A stretch of DNA of 18,967 nucleotides, taken from positions 1 through 18,967 of the forward strand of contig DATJXG010000209.1 of assembly GCA_035500455.1 (NCBI GenBank), read 5' to 3'. Under the pieces are notes generated by a model. It saw only the letters and a list, made by a program, of their open reading frames with translations. It made no database searches and was not told where the DNA came from. The stretch's first letter is position 1. The number at the start of each line of letters is the position of its first letter. A program made the position numbers and the translations under genes. This DNA comes from DATJXG01 sp035500455 (GTDB taxonomy: Bacteria > Acidobacteriota > Terriglobia > Terriglobales > Acidobacteriaceae). Positions 1 through 5,498 of the stretch are shown here, in pieces.

Positions 1-596
1 CCAGCGGAGCGGTAGCATTGTTTCGTCAACAATGCCGCGCAACCGGCCAGCAGGCCCGCCACCAGCAGAGCAAGTTGTTGCAGGTTCAGCGCCTGGATTA
101 CTGGGACGCTGGCTAGAGTCAACGCGCCAGTCACGATAAGCGAAGCAGTTCCGCTTCGTGCCGGAGCTAAACGCTGCCACAAAGGAATGCTTGCCAAGGT
201 GATCGCCGCCAACATCCAGCGCAAGATTGAGCGGGCATAGTTGAAGGGCAGGTGCGCCGCCGGGGCCAGCAGGAGGGCGACATACACTGGATACGCAAAG
301 CGTTGCTGGTCGTGGGGGCCTTCCGGCGAGTTATCGAGCGCCTTGCCATAGTATTCGGTTTGAATGTCGCGAGTGACTTCCGCGCTATAGGGGTCGCGAT
401 GATGCAGCAGCAGTTCCCGCGTGCCGCGCCAGGGAGAGTAGAGGTCTCCTAGGGTCGATTGAAATTGCGCCTCGCCCAGCTGCGCCGCCCGCTCGCGCGG
501 CGCAATGCGAGCCATGTAAAACCACATGCCCGCCGCCAAAAGCAGGAGCAAGACAGACGCAAGTGCTCGGCTTGTGAACAGGCTAGATGAGGCCAA
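1..596 (-). CDS. Partial GT87/DUF2029-like integral membrane glycosyltransferase (N-terminal part)
   Basis: I translated this minus-strand frame directly. It is open from a TTG at 594-596 to base 1 and continues off the window, giving about 198 residues. A TGA lies in frame 7 codons upstream of the TTG and no ATG occurs before residue 24. A GGAG about 8 bases upstream supports the TTG start. Residues 11-28 form a hydrophobic first membrane segment. A luminal-type loop follows, with the sequence DLYSPWRGTRELL, then HRDPYS and FAYPVYVALLLAP, then further hydrophobic segments. The 'DPY ... F.YP' pattern after the first helix is typical of the GT87/DUF2029 polyprenyl-phosphate-dependent mannosyltransferases, which use lipid-linked sugars at the membrane. 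The family call is from pattern memory, and the C-terminal half is missing. Starting at the ATG at 527 would cut away the first membrane helix, so I prefer the TTG. Confidence 0.72.
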   Translation of the reverse strand, partial: MASSSLFTSRALASVLLLLLAAGMWFYMARIAPRERAAQLGEAQFQSTLGDLYSPWRGTRELLLHHRDPYSAEVTRDIQTEYYGKALDNSPEGPHDQQRFAYPVYVALLLAPAAHLPFNYARSILRWMLAAITLASIPLWQRLAPARSGTASLIVTGALTLASVPVIQALNLQQLALLVAGLLAGCAALLTKQCYRSA

Positions 597-652
597 GAAG
601 GGCGCTCCGGGATGTCACTCGGTCACAACGCGTCATCCGAGCCCTCAGACGT

Positions 653-752
653 TGTCATCCCGAGCGAAGCGAGGAATCTGGGTTCCTGCCGCCGCCATCA
701 CGACTGCCGCCCTAGACAAACACCCAGATCCCTCGCTGCGCTCGGGATGACA
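653..752. repeat. Imperfect palindromic repeat, 31-bp arms
   Basis: The left arm 653-683 and right arm 722-752 are reverse complements at 29 of 31 positions, separated by 38 bases. Each arm has a short internal palindrome (CGAGCGAAGCGAG or its counterpart). When translated, the sequence gives the peptides that often appear as spurious small proteins in acidobacterial and other environmental genomes, so it is probably a dispersed REP/MITE-like element. A transcript could fold into a long hairpin. Confidence 0.8.
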
Positions 753-875
753 GGGATGTGCGGGGATGATAATGCTGTACTCGCGGTGCAAAGGCTTGGG
801 AAAGGGATGACAATGTTGGGTTCGGGATGACAATGCTCGCTCGCGATCACAAACCTCCACTCGCAATGACAACCT
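743..875. repeat. Degenerate short direct repeats, GGGATGACAATG-like
   Basis: Copies of a roughly 12-base unit occur at 763-774 (GGGGATGATAATG variant), 804-815 and 824-835, with decayed forms up to about 872 (such as CGCAATGACAAC). The unit resembles the outer end of the adjacent palindrome's right arm. These look like decayed or partly duplicated ends of the same repeat family. Confidence 0.5.
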
Positions 876-881
876 CTTCGC

Positions 882-1964
882 TCAGGACGTCAACCGCTCT
901 GCCTTCTCCTCGCGCACCTGCTCCAGGATGCCCGCGGCCACGTCGATCATCTCCTGGTCCACGGTGCGATTTCGGGATAGCGCTTCGGTCAGCGGGATCG
1001 AAATCAGCTTGTTGCCCCGCAGCGCCGCCATACAGCCGAATTCGCCGTTGTGCACCATATCCACGGCTGCCAGGCCATAGCGCGTAGCCAGCACGCGATC
1101 GAAGGCGCTCGGCGAACCGCCGCGCTGGATGTGGCCCAGAACCACGGTGCGGGTTTCGAAGCCAGTGCGTTTTTCAATCTCGCGCGCCAGCGCATTGCCC
1201 ACGCCGCCTAGGCGGGCGTGCCCGAATTCGTCCTTGCCCAGGTCGGTCAGCACCGGGGCGCCGTGTTGCGGGTCAATGTCGGCAGAGAACTTTGCGCCTT
1301 CGGACACCACTACAATGCTGAAGTACCGGCCGCGATTGTGCCGCTGGCGGATGGTTTCGGCCACGCGGTCGATGTCGAAGGGAAGCTCGGGAATCAGGAT
1401 CACGTCAGCGCCGCCGGCGATTCCGCTGTAGATGGCGATCCATCCGGCGTCGCGGCCCATCACCTCCACCACCATCACCCGATTGTGAGCTTCAGCGGTA
1501 GTGTGGACGCGATCGATGGCTTCGGTGGCGATATTCACCGCGGTATCGAAGCCGAAGGTGTAGTCCGTGCCGGCGAGGTCGTTGTCGATGGTCTTAGGCA
1601 CGCCCACCACCTTCACGCCCTTGTCGTGCAGCTTTTTGGCAACTGAAAGGGTGTCGTCGCCCCCGATGGCGATGAGAGCTTCCACCTGGTTTTTCTGCAG
1701 AACATTGATGCAGGTATCGATGCCATCCGGGCGCTTGGAAGGATTGGTGCGCGAGGTCCGCAGAATGGTCCCACCGCGCGGGAGAATTCCGGCTACGGCA
1801 TCAAGGTCGAGCACCATGGTCTGTTCTTCCAGCAGACCGCGCCACCCCTCGAGAAAGCCCAGGAACGTGTCGCCGTAGTGAAAGCTCCCCTTGCGCACGA
1901 TGGCGCGCAGCACAGCGTTCAGTCCGGGACAGTCGCCACCGCCAGTCAGGATCCCTATTTTCAT
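882..1964 (-). CDS. pfkA: 6-phosphofructokinase, PPi-type active-site signature
   Basis: This enzyme phosphorylates fructose 6-phosphate to the 1,6-bisphosphate, the committing step of glycolysis (reversible if PPi-dependent). The frame stays open to an ATG at 2012. I chose the ATG at 1964 because the family begins MKIGILTGGGDCPG and an AAGGG lies about 9 bases upstream. The product is 360 residues, near the family's usual 320-360. Visible motifs are the nucleotide loop GGGDCPG (8-14), GGDD (101-104), PKTIDND (123-129, catalytic Asp127), MGRDAGW (169-175) and GHIQRGGSPSAFDR (277-290). Residues 104 and 124 fall on E. coli PfkA numbering. ATP enzymes have Gly104, whereas Asp104 with Lys124 is the pattern of PPi-dependent members, so the donor is probably PPi. 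A GATAAT on the minus strand (2005-2010) could be a -10 box, but no good -35 is seen. The gene is monocistronic and divergent from cstA. Confidence 0.93.
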   Translation of the reverse strand: MKIGILTGGGDCPGLNAVLRAIVRKGSFHYGDTFLGFLEGWRGLLEEQTMVLDLDAVAGILPRGGTILRTSRTNPSKRPDGIDTCINVLQKNQVEALIAIGGDDTLSVAKKLHDKGVKVVGVPKTIDNDLAGTDYTFGFDTAVNIATEAIDRVHTTAEAHNRVMVVEVMGRDAGWIAIYSGIAGGADVILIPELPFDIDRVAETIRQRHNRGRYFSIVVVSEGAKFSADIDPQHGAPVLTDLGKDEFGHARLGGVGNALAREIEKRTGFETRTVVLGHIQRGGSPSAFDRVLATRYGLAAVDMVHNGEFGCMAALRGNKLISIPLTEALSRNRTVDQEMIDVAAGILEQVREEKAERLTS

Positions 1965-2113
1965 TCGCCAACCCTTCGGGTATGTTCTCCGGGAAAGCCT
2001 AAAGATTATCATCGCGGCGGGCTTTCCGGACCTGGCGGCTTCCGCGTTTTGAGTGAAGCCCAGTAGTTAGTTCCGGTTCTCGGTTGTCAGTTACACTCGG
2101 CAGCAGAATGCTT

Positions 2114-2120
2114 GGGGAGG
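2114..2120 (+). promoter_or_regulatory. Ribosome binding site deciding the cstA start
   Basis: GGGGAGG ends 5 bases before the ATG at 2126. The more upstream in-frame ATG at 2084 has no such site, so the start is placed at 2126. Confidence 0.75.
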
Positions 2121-2125
2121 GAAAC

Positions 2126-4159
2126 ATGCCTAAGGCATTGCGGGCGGTGATCTGGCTGGTCGTAGCCGGCGGCGGGGCGCTGGCGGTGGCGACGATTGCC
2201 CTGCATCGCGGCGAACAGATCAACGCCATGTGGCTGGTGGTGGCGGCGGTGTGCGTTTATGCCGTCGGCTATCGCTTCTACAGCAAGTTTATTGCGGCGA
2301 AGATGCTGGTGCTCGACCCGCAGCGAGCCACTCCCGCCGAGCGCCTGGAGAACGGCCGCGATTTTGTGCCGACAAATAAGTGGGTGGTCTTCGGGCATCA
2401 CTTCGCGGCAATTGCCGGGCCGGGGCCGCTGGTGGGGCCGGTGCTGGCGGCGCAGTTCGGCTATCTACCGGGAACTTTGTGGATTCTGTCCGGCGCCGTG
2501 CTGGGCGGCTGCGTGCAGGATTTTGTGATTCTGTTGTTTTCGGTGAGGCGCGACGGCAAATCCCTTACCGAAATGGCGCGGGAAGAGGTGGGCCGCGTTG
2601 GCGGCCTGGTGGCTTATGCCGCCATCATCAGCATCATCGTGATTCTACTGGGAGTGTGCGCGCTGGTCGTCGTGAACGCGCTCAAGGCCAGCCCCTGGGG
2701 CACGTTCACCATCGCTATGACGATCCCCATCGCGCTGCTGATGGGGATCTACTTGCGGCGCATCCGGCCGGGCAAGGTTCTGGAAACCTCGGTTCTGGGA
2801 TTCGTCCTGGTACTGCTCGCGATCGTCGGTGGCCAGTGGGTCTCGCAGAGTGCCCGGGTTGGTGGCTGGTTCACCTTCAGCGCGACCACGCTGGCGGTGC
2901 TGATCATCACCTATGGGTTCGCGGCCTCGGCGCTGCCAGTGTGGCTGCTGCTAGCGCCGCGTGACTATCTCAGCACCTTTGTGAAGCTGGGGACGATTGC
3001 ATTGCTGGCGGGAGGAATTGTCGCCCTGCGGCCAGTGCTGCACATGCCTCCGCTTACGCGCTTCGTTGACGGCAGCGGCCCGATCTTCGCCGGCAAGATT
3101 TTTCCTTTCGCCTTCATCACGATTGCCTGCGGCGCAATCAGCGGCTTCCATGCGCTGATCTCCAGCGGCACCACCCCCAAGCTCATACGCCGCGAAGCGG
3201 AGACGCGCATGGTGGGTTATGGCGCCATGATGTGTGAATCCATGGTGGCGATCATGGCCACTATCGCCGCCTGCGTGCTGCAGCCAGGGACCTACTTTGC
3301 AATCAACAGTCCCGCCGGCATTGTGGGGGCCGCGCCCGAGGCGGCGTCGAGCGCGATCAGCGCCTGGGGATTCCCCGTCAGCGCAGCCGAGATGCACGCT
3401 TTAGCCCAGGCTGTGGGTGAACAAACGCTCTTCAACCGCACCGGCGGCGCCCCGGCATTTGCCGTGGGCATGGCGCACATTTTCGCCAACAGTCTGGGCG
3501 GGCAGGCACTCATGGCCATCTGGTACCACTTCGCCATCATGTTCGAGGCGCTGTTCATCCTCACTGTTCTTGACGCGGGCACGCGGGTGGGCCGGTTCAT
3601 GATCCAGGACGCGCTGGGTCACGTCTGGAAGCCGCTGGGGCGCACCAGTTGGTACCCCTCGGTGCTGGCTACGAGCGCGCTGATCGTCGCCGGCTGGGGA
3701 TATTTTCTCTGGCAGGGGGTGAAGGATCCGTTGGGTGGAATCAATTCTCTCTGGCCTCTGTTCGGCATCGCCAACCAGTTGCTGGCCACTGTCGCCCTTT
3801 GCGTGGCCACGACGATCGTCGTCAAGATGGGGCGGGCGCGATATGCATTTGTGACTTTGGCGCCACTGATCTGGCTGGTGACGGTGACATTTACCGCCTC
3901 CTATCAAAAAGTCTTCAGCGAGAATCCGCGAATTGGATTCCTTTCCCATGCCCGGCAAATAGTAGCTGCCGGGGCGAATCCCCGGTTGATTTTCAACGAC
4001 CGCCTGGATGCGGCGGTGACGGCGGTGCTCATCTTCATGGTTGGCTTGGTGCTGCTGGAATCGGTGTGGGTATGGGCGCGCGTGCTGGCGGGGAAGAAAG
4101 AGGCGCAAGTGCAGGAGGCGCCGTTTGTGGCCACCCGCTTTGCGGAGGAGCAGATATGA
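2126..4159 (+). CDS. cstA: CstA family carbon starvation/pyruvate transporter
   Basis: This is a polytopic inner-membrane transporter of the CstA family, whose characterised members (E. coli CstA and BtsT/YjiY) take up pyruvate and have been linked to peptide use. The 677-residue product is close to the 690-720 of E. coli homologues. It is strongly hydrophobic throughout, with about 16 or more membrane segments. Family hallmarks include DFVPTNKWVVFGHHFAAIAG near residues 78-97, the following GPVLAAQFGYLPG, GAVLGGCVQDF, and the SSGTTPKLI and FGIANQLLA stretches further on. The ATG at 2126 has a strong GGAGG; an upstream ATG at 2084 would add 14 residues without a ribosome binding site. The stop overlaps the next start as ATGA at 4156-4159. 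The substrate is not determined by the sequence. The adjacent ybdD-like gene matches the classic cstA-ybdD and btsT-yjiX pairs. Confidence 0.93.
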   Translation: MPKALRAVIWLVVAGGGALAVATIALHRGEQINAMWLVVAAVCVYAVGYRFYSKFIAAKMLVLDPQRATPAERLENGRDFVPTNKWVVFGHHFAAIAGPGPLVGPVLAAQFGYLPGTLWILSGAVLGGCVQDFVILLFSVRRDGKSLTEMAREEVGRVGGLVAYAAIISIIVILLGVCALVVVNALKASPWGTFTIAMTIPIALLMGIYLRRIRPGKVLETSVLGFVLVLLAIVGGQWVSQSARVGGWFTFSATTLAVLIITYGFAASALPVWLLLAPRDYLSTFVKLGTIALLAGGIVALRPVLHMPPLTRFVDGSGPIFAGKIFPFAFITIACGAISGFHALISSGTTPKLIRREAETRMVGYGAMMCESMVAIMATIAACVLQPGTYFAINSPAGIVGAAPEAASSAISAWGFPVSAAEMHALAQAVGEQTLFNRTGGAPAFAVGMAHIFANSLGGQALMAIWYHFAIMFEALFILTVLDAGTRVGRFMIQDALGHVWKPLGRTSWYPSVLATSALIVAGWGYFLWQGVKDPLGGINSLWPLFGIANQLLATVALCVATTIVVKMGRARYAFVTLAPLIWLVTVTFTASYQKVFSENPRIGFLSHARQIVAAGANPRLIFNDRLDAAVTAVLIFMVGLVLLESVWVWARVLAGKKEAQVQEAPFVATRFAEEQI

Positions 4160-4350
4160 ACCGGCGCACCGTTTGGAAACACGTTAAATCGGCTGCGTTG
4201 ATCTTGGCTGCTATATTGCGTGAGATTTTCGATGAGGCCGCCTACTCGCGCTTTCTGGGGCACTCGGGAATGGCTCCTTGCAGGGCGTCCTACGCCGCGT
4301 TCCAGTGTGAGCACACGGCAGCCAAGGCGCGCCGCCCAAAATGCTGCTGA
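4156..4350 (+). CDS. YbdD/YjiX family small protein (CstA partner)
   Basis: This is a 64-residue protein whose ATG overlaps the cstA stop (ATGA), with GGAGGAG about 5 bases upstream. The reading frame is open far upstream inside cstA, but that extension is only the shadow of cstA. The family is recognised by small size, position directly after a CstA-type gene, an amphipathic N-terminal segment (residues about 8-22), the Y-x-x-FLGH stretch at about 33-37, a SYAAF stretch at about 47-51, and a C-terminus ending in PKCC, as E. coli YbdD ends in ARCC. The terminal cysteine pair is the most telling feature. The family's role is unknown; co-occurrence suggests it assists CstA folding or activity, which is inference. 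Translational coupling would make the two proteins in fixed proportion. Confidence 0.85.
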   Translation: MNRRTVWKHVKSAALILAAILREIFDEAAYSRFLGHSGMAPCRASYAAFQCEHTAAKARRPKCC

Positions 4351-4381
4351 GTCGAAGAAGGGTCGCCAAACCAGCCAATTC

Positions 4382-4508
4382 TTCGTGAACCTTCGTGCAA
4401 CCTTCGTGTCCTTCGTGGTGTGCTGTTCTCTCTGCATCCACCTTCACAAATCGCTGCCCGGAAAAAGGCAACCACCAAGCACACGAAGGGTGCACAACGG
4501 TTCACGAA
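4382..4508. repeat. Imperfect palindromic repeat rich in TTCGTG, 38-bp arms
   Basis: The left arm 4382-4419 and right arm 4471-4508 are reverse complements at 33 of 38 positions, separated by 51 bases. The left arm itself is four tandem TTCGTG-containing units spaced 9-10 bases apart (CTTCGTGAAC, CTTCGTGCAA, CTTCGTGTC, CTTCGTGGT). It fills most of the 224-base gap between ybdD and the ABC ATPase gene. It is probably a dispersed element and could act as a transcript hairpin, but no T-run follows it. Confidence 0.75.
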
Positions 4509-4574
4509 AGTTGACGAGGGGCACCGCTCCGCTTTGACGCGCCGCAAAGCTCTCCGGTAGGCTGGAAATTCCGC

Positions 4575-5498
4575 ATGAGTGAATCCGCGATCTCAGTCCA
4601 GGCGCTACGCAAGTCCTATGGCGAGGTGGAGGCCGTGAAGGGCCTGGACTTCGAAATCGCCACTGGAGAAGTCTTTGGCCTGCTGGGGCCGAACGGGGCG
4701 GGCAAGACTACCACCGTCGAAATCCTGGAAGGGCTGCGGCCGCGGAGCGGCGGGCAAGTCTCAGTCCTTGGTTTCGATCCTGAAAAGCAAAAATCGCAAC
4801 TCAAGGACCGCATCGGCGTCTGCCTGCAGGCTACGAATCTGCCGGAGAAAATTCGTGTTCGCGAGGCCATGCACGTCTTCTCCGCTTTCTACACCCGCAA
4901 CGTGGACCTCAACCTGCTCCTGCGCCGCTTGCAGCTCGACGAAAAAGCCGAAGCTTTTTACGGAACCCTCTCCGGCGGTCAGAAGCAGCGGCTGGCGCTG
5001 GCTTTGGCCATGATCAACGATCCCGCGCTGCTCTTTCTCGACGAACCCACCACCGGCCTCGACCCGCAGGTGCGTGCGGAAATTCACTCCCTCCTGGAGC
5101 GATTGAAATCGGAGAAGCGCACCATCCTGCTGACCACGCACTACATTGAAGAAGCCGAACGGCTATGCGACCGCGTCGCCATCGTGGATGCCGGGCGCAT
5201 CATCGCCATGGGTACGCCGGGCGAACTGCAGCAGAAGAGCCGCGTGGCTTCCACCATCCTCGTTACCTGCGCCACGCCAATTCCCGCGCAGCTCCCCACG
5301 TGGCCCGAGTCGGCGGGCACCAGCATCGATTCCACCGGCCACACTCTTACCGTGACCTCGCGCCGCGCCGCCACCACGCTGGTGGAGTTGATCAAATGGA
5401 TCGATCAAACCGGCCTCGAACTGGTGGATGTTCACCTCAAGAAACCCACCCTCGAAGATGTATTCATCGAGCTGACCGGAAAGAGCCTGCGCGAATGA
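4575..5498 (+). CDS. ABC transporter ATP-binding protein (ABC-2/DrrA-like)
   Basis: This is the cytoplasmic ATPase of an ABC-2 type exporter, 307 residues. The nucleotide-binding domain occupies about residues 6-220, with Walker A GPNGAGKT (38-45), Q-loop Gln85, signature LSGGQ (132-136), Walker B ALLFLDEP (151-158, with Asp156 and Glu157), D-loop GLDPQ, and switch His189. All catalytic residues are intact. Residues 220-307 form the extra C-terminal domain common in DrrA, NatA and CcmA-like ATPases, ending in the typical TLEDVFIELTGK stretch. The start is ATG 4575, with a weak GGAA upstream. Its TGA overlaps the next gene's ATG (5495-5498), and that gene supplies the permease, so the two form one transporter. 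Substrate is unknown: this subfamily spans antibiotic, lipid, polysaccharide and Na+ export. Confidence 0.93.
   Translation: MSESAISVQALRKSYGEVEAVKGLDFEIATGEVFGLLGPNGAGKTTTVEILEGLRPRSGGQVSVLGFDPEKQKSQLKDRIGVCLQATNLPEKIRVREAMHVFSAFYTRNVDLNLLLRRLQLDEKAEAFYGTLSGGQKQRLALALAMINDPALLFLDEPTTGLDPQVRAEIHSLLERLKSEKRTILLTTHYIEEAERLCDRVAIVDAGRIIAMGTPGELQQKSRVASTILVTCATPIPAQLPTWPESAGTSIDSTGHTLTVTSRRAATTLVELIKWIDQTGLELVDVHLKKPTLEDVFIELTGKSLRE

Larger units (their letters stand above)
597..881. other. Repeat-filled intergenic gap with no supported gene
   Basis: This gap lies between the start of the GT87-like gene and the stop of the phosphofructokinase gene. It holds a long imperfect palindrome (653-752) followed by degenerate short copies of the palindrome's end sequence (about 743-875). 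Short ORFs cross it in several frames, but they only translate the repeat (peptides such as SRAKRGIW or CHPERSEGSG) and lack ribosome binding sites. I see no promoter or RNA gene that I can support. Confidence 0.7.

Noticed and set aside
653..752. CRISPR-like array or tRNA in the repeat gap
   Set aside because: Only one inverted pair exists, with no regularly spaced direct repeats and unique spacers, and no cloverleaf or CCA-end pattern is visible.
526..872. Overlapping short ORFs on both strands in the first intergenic gap
   Set aside because: They translate the palindromic repeat and its tail, have no ribosome binding site and repeat the same low-complexity peptides seen as spurious proteins elsewhere.
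2084..2112. Possible cstA promoter (TTGTCA with AATGCT)
   Set aside because: The -10 match is only 3 of 6 and lies directly against the ribosome binding site, leaving no room for a transcript leader.
3401..4108. Long antisense frame (235 codons) opposite cstA
   Set aside because: cstA is a clear, complete transporter gene in the other strand; the antisense product is rich in His, Arg and Gln with no domain, as expected of a GC-rich shadow.
3649..4155. N-terminal extension of the ybdD-like frame into cstA
   Set aside because: The extension overlaps cstA fully and has no family match; the ATGA start with a strong ribosome binding site fits the 64-residue family.
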